NCBI RefSeq assembly: GCF_018613695.1 | Contig: NZ_JAGGPR010000017.1 | Coordinates: 62,001-126,000, forward strand | Length of the DNA stretch: 64,000 nt | DNA from: Arthrobacter sp. ISL-95 | GTDB lineage: Bacteria; Actinomycetota; Actinomycetes; Actinomycetales; Micrococcaceae | Reading direction: 5' to 3' | Part shown: piece by piece, positions 26,305 through 35,152 of the stretch | How positions within the stretch are numbered: the first letter of the stretch is position 1 | Layout of the letters: every line of letters begins with the position of its first letter | The notes under the pieces: generated by a model | Databases searched by the model: none | What the model was told of the DNA's origin: nothing | Seen by the model: the letters and a program-made list of their open reading frames with translations, nothing else | Position numbers and translations under genes: made by a program

Positions 26305-26568
26305 ATGGCTATTTGGGGTGCAGATGTTGATCAGCTTCGTCAGCTCGGTAACAAGCTGAAGGCTGGTGCTGAGAACATCGAGCAGCAGCGTTCACAGCTC
26401 AAGGGCGCACTTGACGGCACCGACTGGAAGGGCCCGGACGCTGACAAGTTCCGCGGCGAGTGGGACAGCCAGCACGCTTCGAACCTGAAGAAGGTTGCCG
26501 ACGCACTTCGCGAAGCCGGCGATCGCGCTCAGAAGAACGCTGAGCAGCAGCAGCAGGCCTCCAACTAA
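26305..26568 (+). CDS. WXG100-family (ESAT-6-like) protein
   Basis: This 87-residue helical hairpin protein has the WxG turn in TDWKGPDAD (about residues 38-46). Two amphipathic helices surround it, as in type VII secretion substrates. ATG 26305 with GAAGGAGAA upstream is preferred to ATG 26290, which lies within that ribosome-binding site. No EssC/EccC ATPase or partner is adjacent, so it is an orphan here; any export would rely on machinery elsewhere. The C-terminal QQQQAS tail lacks a clear YxxxD/E signal. A strong terminator follows. Confidence 0.88.
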   Translation: MAIWGADVDQLRQLGNKLKAGAENIEQQRSQLKGALDGTDWKGPDADKFRGEWDSQHASNLKKVADALREAGDRAQKNAEQQQQASN

Positions 26569-26580
26569 GACAGTTGGGAA

Positions 26581-26610
26581 AACCCCGGACGCAACAGCGT
26601 CCGGGGTTTT
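26581..26610 (+). terminator. Rho-independent terminator of the WXG100 gene
   Basis: AACCCCGGACGC (26581-26592) pairs perfectly with GCGTCCGGGGTT (26597-26608) around an AACA loop, and TTTT follows at the end of the stem. It lies 12 bases after the stop codon. This is the clearest intrinsic terminator in the window. Confidence 0.92.
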
Positions 26611-26716
26611 CGCCGTTAAAGCTGGCCTTAGGACCGGGGGTTGTTCGCGCACGCTGTCGTTGTGCGCGGGCACTTCGATCAAACCCGGGAGTCCTGCGGC
26701 TTAGTTGCCCGGCTAG

Positions 26717-27757
26717 CTAATTGCCCGGAAGCTTGGTTGCCCGCCCGGAGGGGACGGGTTCAACATCATTCGGATGGTCCAATTCGCGGGCAGCTTCCCG
26801 AATGGCACGGGCCTCCCTGCGATCTCCGCGCAGCTCATCGACGCGAACCAGGACCACGCCGGCCACAATGAGAAGACCGCCCAGCAGCTGAATCGGCCCC
26901 GGCAGTTCGCCCAGCAGCAGCCAGGCCCAGATCACGGCGAAGAGCACTTCGGTCAGGGACACGAACGACGCCACCTTGGACCCAAGACTGCGTGCGGCCA
27001 TGATGCCGCTAACGTACGCAAGCACTGTGGCCAGGATGATAAGCCCGACTGCGGAGACCCACCACGGGGTGGTCCACGGTCCCAAGGTTGTGTCTGTGGT
27101 GCTGAACGTCATGGGCAGGAGCCCCAACAGGCCCACAAGCCACATGACCAGCGCTCCCACAAGGAGACCACCCGAAGCAAGCACCAGTGGCGGGAGGGTG
27201 TCGTTCTCCTTCGCGGTAATGAAGAAGTAGATCACCAAGCAGACGGCGGCGGCCATGCCCCACAGAACACCAACGAAGTCCACCTTCACGGCACCCGTCA
27301 GGTCAAGCACCAGAACCAGGCCACCCAAGGACAACAGGGCGCCGGCCGCAGTGAGCGCGCGCGGCCGCCGTCGGCTTGCGATCCAGAGCCACAGCACAAT
27401 CATTACCGGAGCCAGGTACTCGAGCAGCAGCGCTACGCCCACGGACAACCGGGCCACGGCATTGAAGTAGAAAAGCTGGCAGCCTGCTACTCCGATCAGC
27501 CCGAACAGCAGGATGGTGAGCCAGTTGTCCTTAAGTTGATGCCAGCGTCCGCGCAGAACCACGACGGCGGGAATCACCAAGATCAGTGCGGCACCGGTGA
27601 GGCGCACGGCAACTGCGGCGCCGGGTGACCAGCCGGTTTCAAGCATCGACTTGGCAAACGAGCCGGACGTGCCGAAAACAGCGGAGGAAAAGAGTGCGAT
27701 GCCGAGTCCTGATGCCAGGAAACTCTTTGCATCAGCCTTCGTCGTTGGAGCTGACAC
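26717..27757 (-). CDS. EamA/DMT-superfamily transporter
   Basis: This 346-residue membrane protein has about ten hydrophobic helices arranged as two EamA repeats: FGTSGSFAKSMLETGWSPGAAVAVR opens the first, and WTTPWWVSAVGLIILATVLAY with SLTEVLFAVIWAWLLLGELP lies in the second. The conserved E-P-rich end helix (LLGELPGPIQLLGGLLIVAGV) supports the call. DMT members export amino acids, nucleobases or drugs; the substrate is unknown. A charged Arg/Glu-rich tail of about 45 residues follows the last helix. Confidence 0.9.
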   Translation of the reverse strand: MSAPTTKADAKSFLASGLGIALFSSAVFGTSGSFAKSMLETGWSPGAAVAVRLTGAALILVIPAVVVLRGRWHQLKDNWLTILLFGLIGVAGCQLFYFNAVARLSVGVALLLEYLAPVMIVLWLWIASRRRPRALTAAGALLSLGGLVLVLDLTGAVKVDFVGVLWGMAAAVCLVIYFFITAKENDTLPPLVLASGGLLVGALVMWLVGLLGLLPMTFSTTDTTLGPWTTPWWVSAVGLIILATVLAYVSGIMAARSLGSKVASFVSLTEVLFAVIWAWLLLGELPGPIQLLGGLLIVAGVVLVRVDELRGDRREARAIREAARELDHPNDVEPVPSGRATKLPGN

Positions 27758-27828
27758 AGCAGCCTCCTGTCAGGAGTAAAGTGGGCTTATGGTCATGATA
27801 GTACTCCCGGAATATGTAAGGAGTCAAA

Positions 27829-28377
27829 GTGCTTTTTGCGCCTGACACCGAGGTAGCCCTCCGTAGCGCCGTCAATCTCATCAACACTGCTGCCAACGGT
27901 GAAGAAGCCCTGGCCACCGCGCAGGAGCTCAACTCATTCCTGGACGCGGAAGAGTTCACCGGCTCACGGGTGAACACGCCAGCGGAATTGAACAGCGTCA
28001 AGCGTCTACGCAGCGAACTGGCAGCGCTGTGGAGCGCCGATGAGGACACGGCGGCGAAGTCCGTCAACAAGCTGCTCGCCGACGCAAAGGCACTCCCACA
28101 GCTCGTGAAACATGACCACTGGGACTGGCATCTCCACGCCACAACCCCGGAAGCCCCCTTGGCAGATCGAATGGGCACCGAAGCTGCCATGGCCATCATC
28201 GATGTCATCCGAAGCAAGGAAATGGACCGCATGCGCGTGTGCGCAGCGGACGACTGTGACGCCGTCGTCCTGGACCTCAGCCGCAACCGCTCCAAGCTCT
28301 ACTGCGACACCGGCAACTGCGCCAACCGCGCCCACGTCGCGGCATACCGGGCAAGGAAAGCCGCCGAGGGCGGGTAA
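27829..28377 (+). CDS. CGNR zinc-finger (ABATE-type) protein, putative regulator
   Basis: This 182-residue protein has an N-terminal helical ABATE-like domain and a C-terminal CGNR zinc-finger: CAADDCDAVVLDLSRNRSK, then YCDTGNCANRAHVAAYR. The metal ligands Cys-x4-Cys and Cys-x4-Cys are present. This family is treated as putative DNA-binding regulators. GTG at 27829 with AAGGAG upstream is used. The gene is divergent from the EamA exporter with 71 bp between starts, a classic regulator-transporter pair, so it probably controls that exporter. Confidence 0.8.
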   Translation: MLFAPDTEVALRSAVNLINTAANGEEALATAQELNSFLDAEEFTGSRVNTPAELNSVKRLRSELAALWSADEDTAAKSVNKLLADAKALPQLVKHDHWDWHLHATTPEAPLADRMGTEAAMAIIDVIRSKEMDRMRVCAADDCDAVVLDLSRNRSKLYCDTGNCANRAHVAAYRARKAAEGG

Positions 28378-28505
28378 TACCGGCATAATGACGGCATGGG
28401 GGAACACGCAGACTCACATGCACATATGCGAGGGAATCCGGGGGCGCGAGCGCTGGAACCGCGCGCCTGGGTGCGGCCGCCCGGCAAGGCCGGCGTAGGG
28501 CTGCC

Positions 28506-29108
28506 ATGACCGAACACGACTCGGAATCGACGCCTGCCCCGCAAGGGCCCCCGCGCTACCCCGTCAGCCCGAAATCGCACTACGAAGACGCCAACCGGCA
28601 GCGCTTCGTGGCGCCACCGCCGATGCGGCCCCAAACATTGGGCACCCTTCCACGAAAGCACTACGGAAGCACGGGCATAATGCCGGTGGGCCAACTGGCA
28701 TTGGCCTTCGCCGTGCTCGCGCCGAGCTGGTTTATTCTGCAGGCATCCTTGATGGTGGATTATGACGGGCTGCTGAGCATGATCGGCGTGATACTGACCA
28801 CCGTCATCATGCCAATTATCGCAATCGTTGCAGCCATCACCGTCGGCTTGCCGCTTCGCCTTGTCCCGGCGATAAACCGCTGGTGGGCAGGCAACGCGCG
28901 CACCTACGTCTCCATCGCAGCCATCGCCGTAGGCCTCATTGCAGCCGGATTCATCAAAACCGTGCGCCAGATTGGCGAAATGGACGGAATTCCCTACGAC
29001 ACGGTGACTCCGGATCCCACCCTCGTTTGCGGCGGCTGGTTTCTCTTGGCGTTGCTTCTGGTCAACGCCTCTCTACCGCTGCGTTGGACGAACCGGGCCG
29101 GTTCTTAG
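28506..29108 (+). CDS. Membrane protein of unknown function
   Basis: This 200-residue protein has a Pro/Ser-rich soluble N-terminus of about 60 residues, then four hydrophobic helices (about 62-85, 88-115, 135-155 and 175-192). No family was recognised. It lies 169 bp upstream of the pilus operon, in the same direction, but there is no evidence that it is part of it. Confidence 0.65.
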   Translation: MTEHDSESTPAPQGPPRYPVSPKSHYEDANRQRFVAPPPMRPQTLGTLPRKHYGSTGIMPVGQLALAFAVLAPSWFILQASLMVDYDGLLSMIGVILTTVIMPIIAIVAAITVGLPLRLVPAINRWWAGNARTYVSIAAIAVGLIAAGFIKTVRQIGEMDGIPYDTVTPDPTLVCGGWFLLALLLVNASLPLRWTNRAGS

Positions 29109-29276
29109 AACCCACCTCTCCAGGCATCGGCTTTCCCATCCCCGAGCTGTATGTGATTAGCGCCACATTCCCTAGTGCGTCACGATTCCCGCTCTGGCCG
29201 TACTTACTCCTCAGTAGTGAAAAAGGGCAGCCCTCCAGAAGGGTTGATTGGCTAGGGCAGTAAGAAAAGGGACTCC

Positions 29277-32006
29277 ATGCGGAAGCAGTTTGAGCACAAA
29301 CGTGCCCATGATCAGGGTGGACGGGGTGAAGGCAAGGGCAGATCGCTGCTAGCGCTCATTGCATGCGCGCTTCTCGTCGTAGTGGGGATGACCGCCTATG
29401 GAGTGGTGAACGCCCCCACGCCCGGGATCGCACTACCCGGCTCCCCCGGAGTGACTCAGTCCGGCTCCTTGATCTACAGCGAAGACTTCTCCAATGTGAG
29501 CGCGGCCACTGCACCGCTCCCCTTAGGCTCCTATACGGGCAGCACGGCGGCCCAAAACGAGCAATACACGGCAGATTCCGCCTGGCTTCCCGGGGCGCAG
29601 GCATGCAATGGCTGGGTTCTTAGGCAAGGTACTCCCCTGCCCGTTAACGGTGGAGCTATCACAAACAGTGATCAGTGCGGTCGAAACACGGCCTTCACCA
29701 TCCTGGGCAACATGGCCTACGCCATGGGCAAGTACCAAGGCATGACCGACGCGCAGGCTACTCAAAACCAGATCCTCAGCGAATACACCAACAGCGTTAG
29801 TGGAGTGCAGTCCGCAGGCCTGCAGCTGCAGACCACCAAGAACACCATTCCCACCATCGCCGGGCACTACTATGCAGTCTCAGGAATCTTCGGCGAAACG
29901 AACTGCTTCTCCAACCACGCCCTTCAGGAATTCTCCATCCTGGTCAACGGTGTTGCCACGGTCGTTGGAACCAATTTGGATCCTTGCACGGATGCCAGCC
30001 GTCAACTCATCGTGGTTGACAACACCAACTTCAGCGTGGCCAAACTGCAGTCCGGCGCCATCCAGGTGCCCATCACCGGCACCACGCCCACGCTCGGTAT
30101 TCGCGTAAGGAACCTGCAGGCGACAGGCACCGGCAACGACGTCGGATTCGACCTCCCGCAGTTGGTAGACGTTACGCCGCAATTGGATAAGGCCTTCAGC
30201 CCCACCAGCATCTTCCAGGGCCAGAACACCACCTTGACCTATACCGTCACCAACACCAGTGACCTGATGGCCAAGAATGGCTGGCACTTCGTTGACACAC
30301 TGCCTACCGGCCTCGCTGCAGTTGGCCCGCTCGGCGGCACATGCGTCCTCACCGCGGGCACTGTCTCCGGCCGTACCGTGGACGTCACCGGGAACCTCGC
30401 ACAGGGCAGCGCCTCGTGCACCATCACGGTAACCGTTACCAGCAACATCCCCGGCGTTTACAACAACTCAGGATGCCTGGCTAACGATGGTGCGGCCATT
30501 CCGAACTGCACCAATAACTTCCCCACAATAACGGGACTCTACTCTCCCGGGACGGCGACCTTGACCGTGCGGCCGGTAGTGGACCTCTCCATCACCAAGA
30601 GTGCCAACATCACGGCCTACATCCCGGGCCAGCCAATCACATACACGGTTGTAGTCCACAACAACGGGCCCAGCGATGCTGTCAACGCCGTGTTCACCGA
30701 TCCCCTGCCCGCATCCATCACAGGTGCAACATGGACCTGCGCTGTCACCATCGCAGGAACCTCAAATCTTGCGCCGGCCGGACCCACCGCATGTAACGCT
30801 CCGAGCGGCACCGGCAACATATCCGGCACCGTAAGAATCAACGTTGGCGGAACCCTGACGTACACCGTCAAGGGCACTGTGGCACCGGGCACCACCGGAA
30901 TCATGACCAACAACGCCACCATCGCGCCAGCAGCCCAGACGTCTGTTCCCAACATGCCGGGCGGCGGAACCGTTCCTGTTCCCGGATCATCCACCATGGT
31001 TCCCACCGTGGATTTGGCCTGCCCGCCCTTGCCCGGGGTTGGCTGCTCCGCAACGGTGAATACACCCGTGGATCCCCAATGGACCATCGCCAAGACCGCC
31101 ACGGTGGCCGGCACGTCCTCGAACGGCCAATGGGTAAAGCCCGGCGACACGATCACCTACACCGTGACCGCAACCAGCAACCGCGGCCAAATCAATAACG
31201 TCGTCCTCACTGACAACCTCGCCGATGTCCTGGATCAGGGCACATTCGTTCCGGGATCCGCAGTGCTGACCATCGGCACCGCGGCACCGGCCGCCGTCGC
31301 CAATCCCGTAGCCCCGTCCACCACGCTGACCACCCAGCCGTTCACGCTGCCGGCCGGTCAGACTGCAGTTCTCAGCTACAGGGTCACCGTCAAGGCAGAC
31401 GCTTGGAGTGCCCAACTGGTCAACGTCGTCACTGGCGCAGGCAGCGTCACGCCCATCCGCTGCGCAACCGGCACCACACCGTTGGCAGCGGAATGCACCA
31501 CAACCCACCTGACGCCGGCCAAAATCCTCATTGAAAAACTCGGTGAATCCTCAGACGAGGAATGGGTTCCCATGGCCGGCTCTACCTGGGCCATCCATAA
31601 TGACGCAGCCGGAGCCCCGGGGGCCGTCAATACCAGCGTTACGGTAGCTCCCATCCCGTCCCAAACCGGACAGTTCCAACTCGAAGGCATTCAGCCCGGC
31701 GTGTATTGGCTCGAAGAGACCACAGCTCCGGATGGCTTCAACCTGCTGGCCGAAGCCGTGCAGTTCACAGTGGCTCCCAACGGTGCCGTGACGCTCGGCC
31801 AAGGAAGCGGCGCCGGAGTCGTGACAACAAGCGACGCCGACGGCAACGGCATCTTCCTGGTCACTGTTCGTGACGTGCCTGCACTGAAAATGCCGGAATC
31901 CGGTGGCACCGGTTGGTGGCCGTTTGCGGCCGCTGGAACGTCGCTGCTTTTGGTGGCCATGGCCCTTGCATCCAGCAATGCCCGGCGCACTCGAAACCAC
32001 CCATAA
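29277..32006 (+). CDS. Large surface protein with DUF11 and SpaA-like domains, putative pilus tip
   Basis: This 909-residue protein has an N-terminal membrane/signal stretch (LLALIACALLVVVGMTAYGVV, about residues 23-43). Its N-terminal half is Cys-poor and Asn/Thr-rich. DUF11-type beta domains follow, e.g. VDLSITKSANITAYIPGQP and the WTIAKTATVAG segment. A SpaA-like prealbumin domain (GVYWLEETTAPDGFNLL, an E-box) is near residues 755-830. The C-terminus has a sorting-like signal MPESG at 872-876, a hydrophobic helix and the tail NARRTRNHP. The Met in place of Leu is unusual for LPxTG. It is the first gene of the pilus operon, so the tip adhesin role is likely. Confidence 0.82.
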   Translation: MRKQFEHKRAHDQGGRGEGKGRSLLALIACALLVVVGMTAYGVVNAPTPGIALPGSPGVTQSGSLIYSEDFSNVSAATAPLPLGSYTGSTAAQNEQYTADSAWLPGAQACNGWVLRQGTPLPVNGGAITNSDQCGRNTAFTILGNMAYAMGKYQGMTDAQATQNQILSEYTNSVSGVQSAGLQLQTTKNTIPTIAGHYYAVSGIFGETNCFSNHALQEFSILVNGVATVVGTNLDPCTDASRQLIVVDNTNFSVAKLQSGAIQVPITGTTPTLGIRVRNLQATGTGNDVGFDLPQLVDVTPQLDKAFSPTSIFQGQNTTLTYTVTNTSDLMAKNGWHFVDTLPTGLAAVGPLGGTCVLTAGTVSGRTVDVTGNLAQGSASCTITVTVTSNIPGVYNNSGCLANDGAAIPNCTNNFPTITGLYSPGTATLTVRPVVDLSITKSANITAYIPGQPITYTVVVHNNGPSDAVNAVFTDPLPASITGATWTCAVTIAGTSNLAPAGPTACNAPSGTGNISGTVRINVGGTLTYTVKGTVAPGTTGIMTNNATIAPAAQTSVPNMPGGGTVPVPGSSTMVPTVDLACPPLPGVGCSATVNTPVDPQWTIAKTATVAGTSSNGQWVKPGDTITYTVTATSNRGQINNVVLTDNLADVLDQGTFVPGSAVLTIGTAAPAAVANPVAPSTTLTTQPFTLPAGQTAVLSYRVTVKADAWSAQLVNVVTGAGSVTPIRCATGTTPLAAECTTTHLTPAKILIEKLGESSDEEWVPMAGSTWAIHNDAAGAPGAVNTSVTVAPIPSQTGQFQLEGIQPGVYWLEETTAPDGFNLLAEAVQFTVAPNGAVTLGQGSGAGVVTTSDADGNGIFLVTVRDVPALKMPESGGTGWWPFAAAGTSLLLVAMALASSNARRTRNHP

Positions 32007-32100
32007 ACGTCATTCCCCGGCCTGCAGCAAAAGCGGCAGGCCTCACCCCCCAGAAAAATGTTCGCTCCCGAGCATCGCATCACCCATGAAAGAGGAAAAA

Positions 32101-33582
32101 GTGAGTAATCAAAGCTCCCGGCGCCTTTGGAAGGCCGCCGCCACCACCATTGCCGGAGCGGTGTTGGCAATGTCCTTCTCCGCTGCCCCGGCCTTGGCCG
32201 CTCCGTTGGTGGACGGGGACCAGATCGGTTCCATTACCGTCCATAAGTTCGAACGCCCGGATACGCCCACGGGCCTGCCCAATAACGGCACGGCCGTGGA
32301 CTCCACGGGGCTAACCGCCTTGGCCGGTATCGAATTCACCATTCAGCAGGTCAACGCCGTCGACCTCTCCACGAATGCCGGTTGGGACGCTGCCCATAAC
32401 CTGAGCAGCGTCTTCTCCCCCGCCAACCCTGAAGGTTCCATCACTGGCGCCGGGTTCACCTTGGGTGCCGGCCAAGCTCAGGTCACCGACGCCGCCGGCA
32501 CTGCGGCCTTCGGCAACCTCCCCGTAGGCCTGTACCTGGTAACGGAAACCAACTACCCGGCAGGTGTAACCCCCTCAGCTCCGTTCCTGGTTTCAGTGCC
32601 GTTGACTGACCCGGACAACAAGGCCAACTGGATTTATAACGTCCACGTCTACCCCAAGAACTCCATCACGGGCGCACAGAAGACCGTCACAGACGCTCCT
32701 GACGTCAAGCTCGGCGATCAGATCGACTTCACTATCACCGGTGACATCCCGAACGAAGCAGTCATTGACGGCTACAAGATCGTGGACCAGCTGGACGCCA
32801 AACTGACCTACCTTGATGCCACCGCCACACTGGTTGATGGCACGGTCATCACCGAAGGCACTCACTACACGGTTGAATTCGACGCAGCCACCAACACGGT
32901 CTCCATCGTCTTCACCCCTGCAGGCCTCGCAGTACTGGCCGCCCACAGCGACACCAAAGTACAGGTTGTTGTAAACACCACCGTAAACACCATCGGTGAA
33001 ATCGAGAACGATGCCATGGTTTATCCGAACCTGGGCAGCTTCACCACCGTTCCCGGCCAGCCCGGCGGCCCGATTGTCACTCCCCCGGTTGTCACCAAGT
33101 GGGGCGAGATGACCCTCCTGAAGACCAACGAGAATGGCGCTGCCCTTGCCGGCGCTTCCTTCTCCGTCTACGCCAACCAGGCTGACGCATTGGCTGGAAC
33201 CAACGCGATTGTCCTGAACGGCCAGAGCACCTTCACCGTTGCTGTCGACGGAACCCTGACCGTCTCCGGCCTGCGCTACTCCGACTGGGCCAACGGCGCT
33301 GCAGTACTTCCCGGCTCCGCCGATTTCCGCACGTACTACCTGGTGGAAACCACCGCACCGGAAGGCTACGAGCTGCTCGCAGAGCCGATCTCCTTCCTGG
33401 TCAACGCGACGAGCACCACGGTGGGTGTTGACCTTGAAGTCAAGAACATCCCGTCCAACGGTGGCTTCGAGCTGCCGCTCACCGGTGGTGTGGGAACCGG
33501 ACTGCTGTACGCAGCCGGCGCACTCCTGGTAACCGGCGCCGGACTCCTGCTGGTCCGCTCACGCCGCAGCACCAACAGCTAG
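32101..33582 (+). CDS. SpaH/EbpB-like major backbone pilin, LPXTG-anchored
   Basis: This 493-residue pilin has a signal peptide (RLWKAAATTIAGAVLAMSFS to ALAAP). It contains the pilin motif NWIYNVHVYPKNS with the linking Lys186, an E-box YYLVETTAPEGYEL (Glu416), and the sorting signal LPLTG at 458-462 followed by a hydrophobic helix and SRRSTNS. Sortase C should join the Thr of one subunit to Lys186 of the next, forming the shaft. GTG 32101 with AGAGG upstream fixes the start; an in-frame ATG at 32086 is weaker. It lies between the putative tip protein and the sortase. Confidence 0.93.
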   Translation: MSNQSSRRLWKAAATTIAGAVLAMSFSAAPALAAPLVDGDQIGSITVHKFERPDTPTGLPNNGTAVDSTGLTALAGIEFTIQQVNAVDLSTNAGWDAAHNLSSVFSPANPEGSITGAGFTLGAGQAQVTDAAGTAAFGNLPVGLYLVTETNYPAGVTPSAPFLVSVPLTDPDNKANWIYNVHVYPKNSITGAQKTVTDAPDVKLGDQIDFTITGDIPNEAVIDGYKIVDQLDAKLTYLDATATLVDGTVITEGTHYTVEFDAATNTVSIVFTPAGLAVLAAHSDTKVQVVVNTTVNTIGEIENDAMVYPNLGSFTTVPGQPGGPIVTPPVVTKWGEMTLLKTNENGAALAGASFSVYANQADALAGTNAIVLNGQSTFTVAVDGTLTVSGLRYSDWANGAAVLPGSADFRTYYLVETTAPEGYELLAEPISFLVNATSTTVGVDLEVKNIPSNGGFELPLTGGVGTGLLYAAGALLVTGAGLLLVRSRRSTNS

Positions 33583-33619
33583 TCACTGCCAACTTGCAAA
33601 GGTTCGCAGCCTGAACACC

Positions 33620-33660
33620 AAAGCGGGGAAGAACGCCGAACACGCGCTCTTCCCCGCTTT
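33620..33660 (+). terminator. Hairpin between pilin and sortase genes
   Basis: AAAGCGGGGAAGA at 33620-33632 pairs with TCTTCCCCGCTTT at 33648-33660, with a 15-base loop. It lies in the 112-bp gap between the pilin stop and the sortase start. It could attenuate transcription so that much more pilin than sortase is made. Confidence 0.75.
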
Positions 33661-33694
33661 GTTCCCCCAGAGCACAAATCCCCCCAGGACTCTC

Positions 33695-34636
33695 ATGTCA
33701 AAGCACCAACACTCCAAACAGCGGTCGCAGGGAACTTTCCGCGCCGGATGGACCACCCAGCGCATCATTATCGTTGTAGTCGCGATCCTGGGCGTGGGAG
33801 TGATGCTGTATCCCACCGCCGCCGCATGGTTCTCCGACCGGGTTCACGCCACAGAGATCAGCGGCTATGTGGACAGCGTGGAGAACCTTTCCGCGTCAGC
33901 CCAAAAGACCCTTCTGGTTGAGGCGAGGCAGTTCAACAAGGACCTGCCATCCGGGCCGCTTCGCGACCCGTACTCCTTGAACGAAGACGGCGAGAAGACC
34001 GTCGTCGGAGCTGGTTCGGAGGCGTATAAAAAGATGCTCAGCGTCGGCCCCGGCGGCATGATGGGCCGCCTCAGCATCCCCTCCATCCACTCTGACTTGC
34101 CGATCTTCCACGGCACTGATGAGGAAACGCTCGCCAAGGGCGCCGGGCACTTGTTCGGCTCCGGCCTGCCCGTTGGTGGGACGGGAACCCACAGTGTCCT
34201 GACTGCCCACTCCGGCTTCGTCAACGCGACTCTCTTCGATGACTTGGACCAGGTACGCGAAGGCGATGTCTTCTCCGTAACCGTGCTCGGCGAGTCTTTC
34301 TATTACAAAGTGGATCAGATCAAGACCGTTCTGCCGGAGGAAACGGACGATCTCCGCAAGGTCCTGGACAAGGACTACGTCACTCTGGTGACGTGCACGC
34401 CAACAGGGGTCAACAGCCACAGGCTCCTGGTACGTGGCGGGCGCGTTGACCCTCCATCCGCTGGTTCCGCCCAAACATTGCCCAGCCAAGCGTTGGACCC
34501 GGGCTTCCCTTGGTGGGCGTTAGCGCTCGTTGGCACCGCAATTCTCATGGTGGTAGTCACCCATCCCCGCAAATCCCGGACCGAACGGACGGCCCTCACC
34601 CGTGAAGAGGATCTGGCCGACTCGCTGCTGCACTAG
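33695..34636 (+). CDS. Class C sortase (pilus polymerase)
   Basis: This 313-residue membrane enzyme has an N-terminal helix (IIIVVVAILGVGVMLYPTAAAW). The catalytic residues are His172 (LTAHSG), Cys234 (TLVTCTPTGVNSHRLLVRG) and the Arg in that same stretch. A C-terminal membrane helix near residues 270-290 (WWALALVGTAILMVVV) is typical of class C sortases. It should cleave LPLTG of the pilin and link subunits. ATG 33695 is chosen, with AGGA five bases upstream. A lid-like DPxS/W motif (RDPYSLNEDGE) is present near the N-terminal region, as in pilus-specific sortases. Confidence 0.93.
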   Translation: MSKHQHSKQRSQGTFRAGWTTQRIIIVVVAILGVGVMLYPTAAAWFSDRVHATEISGYVDSVENLSASAQKTLLVEARQFNKDLPSGPLRDPYSLNEDGEKTVVGAGSEAYKKMLSVGPGGMMGRLSIPSIHSDLPIFHGTDEETLAKGAGHLFGSGLPVGGTGTHSVLTAHSGFVNATLFDDLDQVREGDVFSVTVLGESFYYKVDQIKTVLPEETDDLRKVLDKDYVTLVTCTPTGVNSHRLLVRGGRVDPPSAGSAQTLPSQALDPGFPWWALALVGTAILMVVVTHPRKSRTERTALTREEDLADSLLH

Positions 34637-34697
34637 CTCGCGTTGTCCGGCCGAAGTGTGCACCGCGTGACGTGTGCGGAAGACCAGGCGAGACCAC

Positions 34698-34733
34698 AAA
34701 AAAGCGCTCCCCCACCCAAGGTGAGGAAGCGCC
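34698..34733 (-). terminator. Terminator for the leftward gene at 34740
   Basis: On the minus strand, GCGCTTCCTCACC pairs with GGTGGGGGAGCGC and is followed by six Ts. It lies immediately downstream of the leftward small membrane protein gene. Confidence 0.8.
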
Positions 34734-34739
34734 TGAAGG

Positions 34740-35084
34740 TTAGCGGCCGGCGTCGGGCGTTTCAGGCCTGTCGTCCGGAGCACCCGGACCGCCATGGCTG
34801 GGGCGCTTGGAGCTGAGGTTGACGCCGGAACCCTTGCCGAGGTGATCGGCGTTCTCCTTGTGGCTCATGGACAACATGGCCGCTACGACGAGGCTCACGA
34901 TGAACGCGATGCCCGCGCCGGTGAAGGCGAGGTCGAACCGCGGGGCTTTGGCGCTGCCGCCGGAGGCGAAGATCAGCACGGCAACGAATGCCAGCACTGC
35001 AAAGAACGCGGAGAACATGAGGGGTCCCTTGACCGAGGTCCGCATCCTGCGCGGTTCTCCTGGTGTCTGGTCTGCCACGGTCAT
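34740..35084 (-). CDS. Small membrane protein of unknown function
   Basis: This 114-residue protein has two membrane helices (GPLMFSAFFAVLAFVAVLIFAS and LAFTGAGIAFIVSLVVAAML), followed by a Ser/Gly/Pro-rich tail. The layout is common in actinobacterial small membrane proteins; no family was identified. ATG 35084 is preceded almost directly by GGAGG, so the true start may be the ATG 39 bases downstream. The gene lies downstream of a DUF308-like gene, in the same direction, with a 68-bp gap. Confidence 0.6.
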   Translation of the reverse strand: MTVADQTPGEPRRMRTSVKGPLMFSAFFAVLAFVAVLIFASGGSAKAPRFDLAFTGAGIAFIVSLVVAAMLSMSHKENADHLGKGSGVNLSSKRPSHGGPGAPDDRPETPDAGR

Positions 35085-35152
35085 TCCTCCAATGATGGCG
35101 GTTGGTCTCCGCCGGTCAGCAAAAGTTCTACAACGAGTAGAACGTCCAGCTA

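Noticed and set aside
31903-32100. N-terminal extension of the backbone pilin over the end of the tip gene
   Set aside because: A clear GTG with ribosome-binding site at 32101 gives a proper signal peptide.
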